A stretch of DNA of 64,000 nucleotides from Clostridium neonatale (GTDB lineage Bacteria > Bacillota > Clostridia > Clostridiales > Clostridiaceae): contig NZ_LN890328.1 of assembly GCF_001458595.1 (NCBI RefSeq), forward strand, positions 3,039,288 to 3,103,287, in the 5' to 3' direction. Position numbers and translations under genes: made by a program. Of this stretch, positions 25,721 through 33,666 are shown piece after piece (within the stretch, counting starts at the first letter, position 1; every line of letters begins with the position of its first letter). Under the pieces are notes generated by a model that was not told the DNA's origin, made no database searches, and was given only the letters and a program-made list of their open reading frames with translations.

Positions 25721-25949
25721 GGAACAAAGAAATAAAGCATTTATGTTGGCGGTGTCTTGCATTGAAAAATGAAGCTTTAAAATTTTTCATCAATGATTGT
25801 TCCAAAATTGTTTGTCTAAAAACTTGCTTTTTGGAGCAAACATTTTTGGGCACAATCATTGATGGTTAAATTTTTAGCTTCATTTTTGTAGCAAGCGAGC
25901 CAACATAAATGCTTTATTTCGGTTGTTATCCACTAAACTTTGATTCTAC
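25721..25949 (-). repeat. Structured unit B2 (right, inward-facing)
   Basis: Same architecture as B1 but on the minus strand with different stem sequences: outer 22 bp, perfect (25729-25750 with 25899-25920); variable inner stem 13 bp, perfect (25788-25800 with 25852-25864); then CCCAAAAA...TTTTGGAAC, TTTGCTCC...GACAAA and a loop GCAAG. The loop words CTCGCTTGCTAC and ATGCAAGACACCG take the places of those in B1. Confidence 0.8.
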
Positions 25950-25978
25950 GTCCTTTATTTATATTTTCAACAATATAT

Positions 25979-26971
25979 TTAAATATTAAAAAATATAAAG
26001 TTTATTAATATAAATGCAACATAAAAAATTATATAACCTATTGACCATTTATTAAAAAAACAATATCCTAACCTTTTTTTGAATGAAAATATCTTATTAT
26101 TTTCCCTCACCATTAATTTAAAATCATTCTTATATTTATTAATAAAAATTATTAATCCTATAACACCACCCATAATAATTATAGTTGAAATTATTGAAGA
26201 TAATATTTGATTGTATCCTGAAATACAACTTATCACTGTAGCTATTGTATTATTGAACATATGGATTATAATTGCCGGAACTATGGAATCTGTTTTCACA
26301 GTAACAAATGCTAATAATATTCCTAGTAATAATGGTGTCATAAATTGAACTAAATTTAAGTGAAACATAGCAAATATTATTGATGTAAAAATAACAGCTG
26401 TAAATTCTCCATGTTTTTTCATAGACTTTAGGACTATTCCCCTAAATATTATCTCTTCTAAAAGTGGTCCTAAAATACATATGTACAAAATGTATATTAC
26501 TTGCATTGACATACTAGATGGGAACGTGAAATCTGGTGCTGGTATTGTTAAACCAATAATTTGTATTATTGTTGAATAAATCAAATAGATCCCTGTGCTT
26601 ACTAACAGTACTCCCCCAACAGATATCATTCCTAATGGTATTATACTTTTTGAGTATTTTACTTTTTTAAATATATCTCTTTTTATACTTAAGTTAGCTG
26701 ATTTTAATCCTATTATTATAACTAATATATCTACTAATATACATGGCACTATTCCTAAAACTATATTCAAAAATTCTTTATCTAAAATAAGTGAAGAATT
26801 CTTACTTATCATTGAATAAATAACTAATATAATTTGCGATAATATCACCAGAAGCTGAGGTAGTAATCCTAAGATAATCATAAGCCTAGTACACTTGCCT
26901 GCTGATTCCTTAATATGATCCTTTAAAATTTCGCTTTTTGTTGCAAGTTGTTCTTGAAAATCATCTATCAT
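25979..26971 (-). CDS. CPBP-family intramembrane metalloprotease
   Basis: A 330-residue membrane protein with about eight hydrophobic helices. It contains the CPBP (Abi) motifs: LLEEIIFRGIVLKSM (EExxxR near residue 170), FAMFHLNLVQF (FxxxH) and a later FNNT(I/A)A segment with the third histidine region HMFNN. These glutamates and histidines form the intramembrane metal site. Relatives include the CAAX-type prenyl protease Rce1 and bacteriocin-immunity proteins; the substrate here is unknown. It is a single leftward gene next to the structured repeat. Confidence 0.88.
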   Translation of the reverse strand: MIDDFQEQLATKSEILKDHIKESAGKCTRLMIILGLLPQLLVILSQIILVIYSMISKNSSLILDKEFLNIVLGIVPCILVDILVIIIGLKSANLSIKRDIFKKVKYSKSIIPLGMISVGGVLLVSTGIYLIYSTIIQIIGLTIPAPDFTFPSSMSMQVIYILYICILGPLLEEIIFRGIVLKSMKKHGEFTAVIFTSIIFAMFHLNLVQFMTPLLLGILLAFVTVKTDSIVPAIIIHMFNNTIATVISCISGYNQILSSIISTIIIMGGVIGLIIFINKYKNDFKLMVRENNKIFSFKKRLGYCFFNKWSIGYIIFYVAFILINFIFFNI

Positions 26972-27099
26972 TAAATAAATCCCATCCCTTCTTTAGAAGC
27001 AATCTTATAATTTATATCTTTATATTATATCACATAGTCCCGATATATTCCTACTAACTCAATTATAGACAAACTTTAATTATATATAATCAAACTTTA

Positions 27100-27136
27100 A
27101 GAGACAGGAATTTATCACAACAAAATTCCTGTCTCT
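27100..27136 (-). terminator. Terminator-like hairpin after the NEAT gene
   Basis: A perfect 14-bp stem AGAGACAGGAATTT/AAATTCCTGTCTCT (27100-27113 with 27123-27136). Only a short U-tract follows on the minus strand, but it lies 25 bp past the NEAT-protein stop. Confidence 0.65.
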
Positions 27137-27161
27137 ATATCTTACAATTTCTATACTATTT

Positions 27162-30100
27162 TTATTCAGCAATTACTTTTCTAAGTTTGTTTTTTCTCTT
27201 CTTAATTATTAAATAAATTACTCCACCTACGCTAAAGTTCATTATTGTAGAAAGGACTGCTGTAATAATTGCTATTTTCCATACATTTACTTGATTATTT
27301 GAGTTATTATTGTTTAAAGATGATAATTTTTCAGATAAATTAGTTACTCCCTCTACAATATCCTCATCTTTTTCTATAGTTCCTTCTTCAACTAATAGTA
27401 ATGTATCTTCTAATAATTTAATTCCAAAACTAATAGTCATTCTCATAGGTTTTATATATATATATGCTTTTATCTCATCATTAATATCATTTATAGGAAA
27501 TCTTAAAGATATTAATTCATTTTCAGTATCATTTAATATAACTGAATGAGATACTTCTTGACCATTAACTTCAAATTTAAAGTTTTCCATAGAATTAGAT
27601 CCACTAAATGTAACTGTTGCGTATAACTTCCCATCAATTTCTTCAACTATACTAGTTTCATTTAAGTATTTTCTTGCCATTGTACGACCCATAGCACTGT
27701 CACTCACTACTTCATTGTTTACAGTATATCTCTTAAAGTATTCCTTAGCCTCTAATTCTGATTCATCAACCAAAATATCCTCATAATTTTCATTTTCTGC
27801 ATTATTTGTACCAGTTTTAAATCCTAAAGTTGACCCTAATATGCTTGATGAATTTCCATTTGATGCATCTCCACTTAATGTACCTGCAACACTTCCACCA
27901 CTTATTTGTGACTCACTTTCTTCTGTATTAACTAATTCTAATGTTGATTCTAAGAATTTAATACCAAAAGAAGTATCTGTCCCCATTGCCGTAATATATG
28001 TCTTTACTGTAAGTTCAGTTGATAAAGCTGGTACTTTAAATCTTATTTCCATAGTATTATTACTTTTATCTTGATTTACAACATCATAATTTATCTGACT
28101 TCCATTTATAAAAATTCTTACATTTTGCATTATATTAGTCTGACTTAATCCTAATGTTATATAGTGATCCACATCATTTTCTACTTCATAGTAGGATACT
28201 TTATTTATTGCTGCTCTTGCTGCATTATACCCAATTGAACTTTCTGTTAATATTTCATTATTTACTTTATATGTTACTCTTTTATATAAGGAATTATTTC
28301 CAGAATTTAAGTTTCCTTGTTGTGCATTATTATTAGATATATTACTATCAACTGCTATATTTTCTGAATCAGATACCGTATTGTCATCTTCGTCATCAGT
28401 ATCCTCATCATCTTCATCATCATAATCATCTGCATCATCATCTTCTTCTAAAGTACTCTCTCTTAACTGTACTCTAAATTTAACATCATCATGTACACCT
28501 AGACTTGCTATTCCAGTATCTATACTTGTAGTCACTAATATTTCATCATCTAATGATCCTATTTTAAATTTTATATAAAGTTTATTTGTAGTTTTATGTA
28601 CTGTATCATAACTTACTTTTTTACCTTCAACCTTTACAGATATGTTAGACATCATCTTACGTTCTGTAAATTTTAAAGTAAGATATATTTTGCCATTCTT
28701 TACAGTAACAACACTTTCCTTATCTACATAATCTCTTGCGTGAGATTCAGAATTCGAATTTTCCTTTAAAACTTTATTTTTTATTGTGTAAGTTCCGTCT
28801 TCTAATTCATCACCTTCATCATCATCCTCATCTTCATCTTCTTCATCTTGAGTACCGTTACTATTTCCAGAATCACTTCCTGAATCAATTGTTCCTTCAT
28901 TTGGAGGAGTAACAGAATTTCCTTGTTCATCTTTTAATGTACTTGTATCCAAAGTAACATTAAAATCTGTATTATTAACATAATTCATTTCAGTCACTGT
29001 AATTGTACATGCAATTAATATCTTGCTACTTAATTTATTTATATTAAAAGATACAGTCCCACTTTTGTCATTATTTTTAACAACATCGGCTTCTACTTGT
29101 TTACCATCAACAGTTACTGCTAGATTACTTAGAACTGACATATCTTTAATCTTTAAAGTAAATTTATATTTACCATTTTCAACCTTTAAATTTCCTTGCT
29201 TTTCAATATAGCCACTTGCATAAGATTGTTCAGTAGTTCCTGTCTTTAATATTTTATTTTCTATCGTATATGATCCATCACTTAAAACTTCTACCTTTGA
29301 GTTATTATCAGTACTATCCTCTGTGTCATCGCTTGCATCATCATCCTCACTATACTCTTTTTCAAATATTTTAAAATCAATATTATGATTCATAATATGT
29401 CCCATTGCATTTACCGTTACACCCATAACAATTTCATCATATAAAGAATTTATATCAAGTATAATAGTTTTTGTTGAATTAAACCCTTCCCCTTCAGATT
29501 CTACTTCATATTCTACTTCATTACCATTTACTGTTACAGTATTAAATGTCATATATGATCCCATACTGAAAGTAATAGCTAAGTTCATTTTCTGATTTTC
29601 AACTTCAAGTACACTTTCCTTTATATATTTAGATCCATTTGAAGTCATAAAATCTTCTAATACATATGTACCATCTTTTATTATATTATTTATAACAAAG
29701 TCAATATTATGTGTACTGTTATAAAGTCCAGCTTTAACAGCTACTCCTATACTTATATCATCTGAAATAGAAGTGATCTTAAATTCCATTTCAAACCTAT
29801 CTTTACCTGAATTTTTTATTTTTGCAACTTCATTTCCATTTACAGTGGCAATAGTTTCAGATATCATTGATCCTCCTGTAAATGTGATTACAGCTTTCAT
29901 TTCTCCATCTTCTACTTCTAATACACTTTTTTCTATAAATTCCTTAGCTTTAGACTCTTCTTTTTTACCTTCTTTAAATATATCTGCATCTAAGCGATAA
30001 GTTGTGTGTTGCTCTATAAGTCCATTTATAATAAAATCACCAGAATATTTATTTGTAAAGAAAGCTGATTTAACATATGCTTTAATATTAATTGAATCTG

Positions 30101-30644
30101 TTACTGATTTTATTTCAAATTCTATTGTAAATTTGTTATCATCAAGTTCGTTTCTTTTCACTGTAACAGAATTATTATTTACTCTCACACCTAGATCAGC
30201 TATCTTTGCTGAGTTATTCAATGTAAGAACTACTTTTAAAGTTCCATCGTCACCAACTTGTAGCTTACTTTTTTCTAAATAATTATTTATTTTAGAATAT
30301 TTCTTTTCATTTTCATTAAATAAACTATAATCCAAAGTATACTCTGATTCTATGCTGAAATATTCTTCTTGCTCTTCATCTATTACTGAGATTTCTTCTT
30401 GATTTTCTTCTCCTAAATTAAAGTCTCCTCCTATTATAAAATCTTCTGGCGAGACTTCTTCCCCTTCTGATTCTTCTGTATTTTTACTTTCGTCTTCTTC
30501 TATATTAACATGTGAATCTGTTGTTACCTGTGTATCTGATATTAATATATTGTTTATTTCTTCTGCACTAGCCGCTTTTATATTTGGTACTAATCCTACT
30601 ATTATTAATAACGCCAATAATAATGATAAAAGTCTTTTATTCAT
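27162..30644 (-). CDS. Large surface protein with about seven NEAT-like heme-binding domains
   Basis: An 1160-residue exported protein. The signal peptide (1-27) ends GLVPNIKAASA. About seven repeats of ~115 residues follow, starting near 80, 205, 325, 450, 625, 790 and 985. Each has the NEAT pattern: G-x-Y-x-(I/V)-x-N-x-(I/V)-L, an ARxYI/ESxVEVENGKxYxTL(K/T)F strand, an NMSxV-like helix turn, VNGxxV and a final TxITAM-like strand. Asp/Glu-rich linkers (about 580-620, 740-770) separate domains. A membrane helix (about 1122-1146) and a Lys/Arg-rich tail anchor it. NEAT domains bind heme, but heme-ligand tyrosines are often replaced (Met, Phe), so binding must be tested. Confidence 0.85.
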   Translation of the reverse strand: MNKRLLSLLLALLIIVGLVPNIKAASAEEINNILISDTQVTTDSHVNIEEDESKNTEESEGEEVSPEDFIIGGDFNLGEENQEEISVIDEEQEEYFSIESEYTLDYSLFNENEKKYSKINNYLEKSKLQVGDDGTLKVVLTLNNSAKIADLGVRVNNNSVTVKRNELDDNKFTIEFEIKSVTDSINIKAYVKSAFFTNKYSGDFIINGLIEQHTTYRLDADIFKEGKKEESKAKEFIEKSVLEVEDGEMKAVITFTGGSMISETIATVNGNEVAKIKNSGKDRFEMEFKITSISDDISIGVAVKAGLYNSTHNIDFVINNIIKDGTYVLEDFMTSNGSKYIKESVLEVENQKMNLAITFSMGSYMTFNTVTVNGNEVEYEVESEGEGFNSTKTIILDINSLYDEIVMGVTVNAMGHIMNHNIDFKIFEKEYSEDDDASDDTEDSTDNNSKVEVLSDGSYTIENKILKTGTTEQSYASGYIEKQGNLKVENGKYKFTLKIKDMSVLSNLAVTVDGKQVEADVVKNNDKSGTVSFNINKLSSKILIACTITVTEMNYVNNTDFNVTLDTSTLKDEQGNSVTPPNEGTIDSGSDSGNSNGTQDEEDEDEDDDEGDELEDGTYTIKNKVLKENSNSESHARDYVDKESVVTVKNGKIYLTLKFTERKMMSNISVKVEGKKVSYDTVHKTTNKLYIKFKIGSLDDEILVTTSIDTGIASLGVHDDVKFRVQLRESTLEEDDDADDYDDEDDEDTDDEDDNTVSDSENIAVDSNISNNNAQQGNLNSGNNSLYKRVTYKVNNEILTESSIGYNAARAAINKVSYYEVENDVDHYITLGLSQTNIMQNVRIFINGSQINYDVVNQDKSNNTMEIRFKVPALSTELTVKTYITAMGTDTSFGIKFLESTLELVNTEESESQISGGSVAGTLSGDASNGNSSSILGSTLGFKTGTNNAENENYEDILVDESELEAKEYFKRYTVNNEVVSDSAMGRTMARKYLNETSIVEEIDGKLYATVTFSGSNSMENFKFEVNGQEVSHSVILNDTENELISLRFPINDINDEIKAYIYIKPMRMTISFGIKLLEDTLLLVEEGTIEKDEDIVEGVTNLSEKLSSLNNNNSNNQVNVWKIAIITAVLSTIMNFSVGGVIYLIIKKRKNKLRKVIAE

Positions 30645-30686
30645 TTTTCCCCCTAAATTATATAAAAAATTTTTTAAGTATTTATA

Positions 30687-31148
30687 TTATTTTTTTAAAT
30701 TACATATTCTCTTACAATGAGATTTAATCATTTTAATGTTCAATAATGCGTGTGCAATTATGAGAATAAACATCAATAGTGCCGCTTTTCTATGAATTAT
30801 AGCCCAAACAGCTCTGTTAACTGTTGATATATTAGTAAATATAGTTACTGATACTAGTATTCCGCTAACAAAAACAATGAAGACTAGTACAGCTAATATG
30901 GCATTAATTATATACATTCTTCTAATTTTATTATTAAGGTTTTTATCAAATATTTTTAAAGTTATATTTTTTACCCATGAAAAATTTAATGCTAAATGTA
31001 CTATTACAAGTAACGTTACAAAAATGCCTAATACTTCATGCATATGCATACCTGTTATTTTAATCTTAGTTAAGCAAACAAATATTATAGTCATAATTAT
31101 GTCTACTAATATTTTAAAATATATTTTTTTACTGTGTGCATGCTTCAT
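30687..31148 (-). CDS. DUF4405-type four-helix membrane protein
   Basis: A 153-residue protein with four membrane helices. Histidines occur at helix ends or within helices (GMHMHEVLG, VIVHLALNFSW, IIHRKAALL, IIAHALLN), a spacing that resembles b-type heme ligation in cytochrome b561-like proteins. DUF4405 is the closest family recognised. It lies 42 bp upstream of the NEAT gene in the same iron-regulated run, so a membrane heme or electron-transfer role in heme/iron use is a reasonable inference. Histidine pairing is seen; heme binding is not shown. Confidence 0.72.
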   Translation of the reverse strand: MKHAHSKKIYFKILVDIIMTIIFVCLTKIKITGMHMHEVLGIFVTLLVIVHLALNFSWVKNITLKIFDKNLNNKIRRMYIINAILAVLVFIVFVSGILVSVTIFTNISTVNRAVWAIIHRKAALLMFILIIAHALLNIKMIKSHCKRICNLKK

Positions 31149-31175
31149 ATTTACTTGTTCCTTTCTCTATAAACA

Positions 31176-31559
31176 TTAATTAGGTTCTTTATCAGCAGTT
31201 TTCACTTTAAATACAAGATAATAAAATTTTAAAATCATAACAGCTATTATTATTATTTTTACTATCCATTTATCAACAAAAATCAGTGGAAATAACATCA
31301 TAAAATATGCAAATAATAGTATTGTCCATTTTTGTTTTAAAGTCATTGACCTAGTCTTTACATAACTCTCTAGATACTTTTTATAAATATTTGTTCCCTT
31401 AAACCATTTATCAAATTTATCTGAACCTTTTGCAAAGCAAAAAGATGCTAACAATAAGAAAGGTGTTGTTGGAAATACAGGAAGTATTACTCCCAGCCAC
31501 CCAAGTCCTAATGCTAGGAAACCTGCTGCTATATATATTTTTTTTGATAGTTTATTCAT
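31176..31559 (-). CDS. DUF454 (YbaN-type) small membrane protein
   Basis: A 127-residue protein with the DUF454 signature: GxxxLGLGWLGVILPVFPTTPFLLLASFCFAKGS at 15-47, then KYLESY, and two C-terminal membrane helices. The function is unknown in this family. In many bacteria it is found with heme or cytochrome genes (general observation). It is the second gene of a leftward run (nitrous-oxide-stimulated family protein, DUF454, DUF4405, NEAT), with 27-35 bp gaps. Confidence 0.85.
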   Translation of the reverse strand: MNKLSKKIYIAAGFLALGLGWLGVILPVFPTTPFLLLASFCFAKGSDKFDKWFKGTNIYKKYLESYVKTRSMTLKQKWTILLFAYFMMLFPLIFVDKWIVKIIIIAVMILKFYYLVFKVKTADKEPN

Positions 31560-31594
31560 TTTCTTTCCCCACTTTACTTAAACTTTATAATAAA

Positions 31595-31897
31595 TCAATA
31601 TAAACAATGCCTTATTAATTCAATTGGATTATAAATAAGAAGTCTTGGTCCTGAGAATTTCATAACCTTTTTGACTTTTTCCTTCATGTCTTTTTTATAA
31701 CAGTGGATTGGACATTTGCCACAAGTTGTTTTGTCATCTCCAAACTTACAATGAGATAATCTTAAATGAGCATAATTAAGTAACTCTGCACATTCTTCAC
31801 AAAGTTCATGTTTACATTTATGATTTTTTTTGCAGTAAATTTCTATCATTAACTTAATCACTTTTTTTTCATTTTCAACTCTGCCTAGCTTTCCCAT
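31595..31897 (-). CDS. Nitrous oxide-stimulated promoter family protein (YgbA-like)
   Basis: A 100-residue cytoplasmic protein rich in cysteine and histidine: YCKKNHKCKHELCEECAELL, then SHCKFGDDKTTCGKCPIHC and the family ending FSGPRLLIYNPIELIRH. The cysteines could bind a metal or cluster. E. coli YgbA belongs to the same family and responds to nitrosative stress. Here it is the first gene behind a Fur-like box, so iron limitation is the likelier signal. AAAGGAT precedes the ATG. Function unknown. Confidence 0.85.
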   Translation of the reverse strand: MGKLGRVENEKKVIKLMIEIYCKKNHKCKHELCEECAELLNYAHLRLSHCKFGDDKTTCGKCPIHCYKKDMKEKVKKVMKFSGPRLLIYNPIELIRHCLY

Positions 31898-31922
31898 CTA
31901 TTTATCCTTTCTCGTTTGCTTT

Positions 31923-31937
31923 CGATAATCATTATCA
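31923..31937 (-). promoter_or_regulatory. Fur box before the NEAT gene cluster
   Basis: CGATAATCATTATCA matches 14 of 15 positions of the 7-1-7 Fur core TGATAATNATTATCA. It lies 26 bp upstream of the first gene of the NEAT cluster, in a 95-bp gap after the ABC genes. Confidence 0.82.
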
Positions 31938-31951
31938 ATAAATATTTTTTA

Positions 31952-31984
31952 AATATGGAGGATCATAAATTAACCCTCCATATT
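31952..31984 (-). terminator. Hairpin between the ABC genes and the NEAT cluster
   Basis: A 10-bp stem AATATGGAGG/CCTCCATATT just past the ABC stop, followed by a poor U-tract, so it may be a partial terminator ahead of the Fur-controlled promoter. Confidence 0.5.
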
Positions 31985-31992
31985 ACTCTCTT

Positions 31993-33663
31993 TTAAAGAT
32001 TTATTATTTTTCTATCCTCAATTTTAAATACTTTATCACAAACTGCTGTTGTTGATTTTCTGTGAGATATCAATAGGATCGTTTTTTCCATGCAATTTTC
32101 TTTAATTGATTTTAATATCTCTGCTTCATTTAATGTATCTAAATTACTTGTAGGTTCATCTAAAATAAGAACATTACCTTCATTTACAAATGCTCTTGCA
32201 AGACCAATTCTCTGCTTTTCACCTGATGAAAGAAGTCCACCAAGCTCTCCTACTTTTGTATTATATCCTTGAGGAAGTGTCTCAATAAAATTATGTATTG
32301 AAGCTTTTTTAGCTGCTTTAATTACTTCTTCATTTGTTGCATTTCTATTACCTATTTTAATATTCTCCATTATAGTATCATCAAAAAGGTAAGTTTCCTG
32401 GCTTACTAAAGTCTGACTTTCTCTTAATGATTTAGTCGGAATATCTTTTATATTTTTATTATCTATTTTTATACTACCTTCATTAACATCCCAAAATCTC
32501 ATAAGAAGTTTTACAAATGTACTCTTACCTATTCCACTTTTACCTATAAGTGCAACCTTATCACCCTTTTTTATATCTAATGAAACGTTACTTAGCACAT
32601 CTTCTATTCTTCCTGGATAAGCAAATGTAACGTTACTATATTCTATAGAATTACTTTCTACAGTTTCTTCTCCACTAATTTCTTCAACATAAGGTTTTTC
32701 ATCTAATAGATCAAATAATCTTTCTGCACATGCAAATGTGTGAAGCAGATTATTTGATAAATTGCTTAATGCAACTACAGGTCCAAATGATGATGCTATA
32801 ATAACTATTCCTATTATCATTTCACTAAAGCTTATACTTCCACTTATATATTCTCCAAATCCTACTGCTACAAATGTTAATATTGCTATCATAACCGTTA
32901 AGTCTGTTAACGCTCTTATTATTCCTTCATGATCTTTTATTTTGTGCATGCTTTTATTTAAATTAATAGAATTTTCATTTATCTTATCTAGTGTCTTTTT
33001 ACCATTATTAAATAATAATATTTCCTTTAATCCTCTTAAAGAATCAAGTAAGTATGAATTACTTTCTGCAAAATCTTTTCTATACTCTACACCTGCTTCT
33101 TTTGCTATCATAGATGAGACATATGGAATTACAAATCCAACTATTAAGAAAAATACCGCACCTAAAATACCAAACAAAGGATTAATTAGATATAATACAA
33201 TTGTTATTATTAAGTTTGTTAATATAGCAATTGCTATAGGTGCTATTGTGTGAGCATAAAATACTTCTAACAACTCTATATCTGAAGTTATTAGAGAAAT
33301 TAAATTGCCTTTTTCCTTGCTTTCTAATTTAGCAGGTGCTAATTTTCTTAGCTTAGTAAAAACTTTATCTCTAAGTATTGCTAATATTTTAAATGCAATA
33401 TAATGCCCTGATAATTGTTCAGCATATCTTAATAGACCTCTTAATACTGCGCATACAAGCATAACAATAATAGAACTCTTAAATGATATAAATGTAATAT
33501 CTCCAAGTGTAGTTCCTATTGCAACTGATCCCAAAACTGCAATTGCAATAGCTGCAAGATATCCTAAGACACCCATTGTTATAGTGATTGCCATGATTGG
33601 TGCTAAGGAATCTAACTCAACAATTAATCTTCTCATTATAGAAAATCCAGACCTTCTTTTCAC
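31993..33663 (-). CDS. ABC transporter, fused permease-ATPase (second of pair)
   Basis: A 556-residue half-transporter. About six membrane helices (1-300) are followed by an ATPase domain with Walker A GKSGIGKST, Q-loop LVSQETYLFD, signature LSSGEKQRIGLARA (Gly-Gly replaced by Ser-Gly), Walker B VLILDEPTSNLD and switch His in ISHRKST. It has the CydC/MsbA layout. It begins 3 bp after the partner gene, so the two form a heterodimer. A Fur box before the pair points to iron, heme or siderophore traffic; direction and substrate cannot be read. Confidence 0.88.
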   Translation of the reverse strand: MKRRSGFSIMRRLIVELDSLAPIMAITITMGVLGYLAAIAIAVLGSVAIGTTLGDITFISFKSSIIVMLVCAVLRGLLRYAEQLSGHYIAFKILAILRDKVFTKLRKLAPAKLESKEKGNLISLITSDIELLEVFYAHTIAPIAIAILTNLIITIVLYLINPLFGILGAVFFLIVGFVIPYVSSMIAKEAGVEYRKDFAESNSYLLDSLRGLKEILLFNNGKKTLDKINENSINLNKSMHKIKDHEGIIRALTDLTVMIAILTFVAVGFGEYISGSISFSEMIIGIVIIASSFGPVVALSNLSNNLLHTFACAERLFDLLDEKPYVEEISGEETVESNSIEYSNVTFAYPGRIEDVLSNVSLDIKKGDKVALIGKSGIGKSTFVKLLMRFWDVNEGSIKIDNKNIKDIPTKSLRESQTLVSQETYLFDDTIMENIKIGNRNATNEEVIKAAKKASIHNFIETLPQGYNTKVGELGGLLSSGEKQRIGLARAFVNEGNVLILDEPTSNLDTLNEAEILKSIKENCMEKTILLISHRKSTTAVCDKVFKIEDRKIINL

Positions 33664-33666
33664 TTC

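Larger units (their letters stand above)
25248..25949. repeat. Structured repeat element, copy B (uninterrupted)
   Basis: A 702-bp non-coding element bounded by inverted GTAGAATC words (25248-25255 plus; 25942-25949 minus). Each continues into TTTAGTGGATAACAACCGAAA. Two inward-facing ~225-nt structured units flank a ~250-bp centre. The centre shares blocks with copy A: CTCTAAAATCATAGA, TTTTAGTTATAATTTATG, a GCAGCATAGCTGC palindrome and TTATAAGTG...GTAAGAATTTA. No protein gene fits. It may be a non-autonomous mobile element or a pair of structured RNAs. Confidence 0.82.

Noticed and set aside
25654..25869. A 71-codon ORF across the right structured unit of copy B
   Set aside because: It is explained by conserved hairpin sequence, has no ribosome binding site, and the equivalent region in copy A does not keep the frame.
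28154..30282. Several plus-strand ORFs opposite the NEAT gene
   Set aside because: They are shadows of a repetitive, acidic coding sequence on the other strand and have no start signals.
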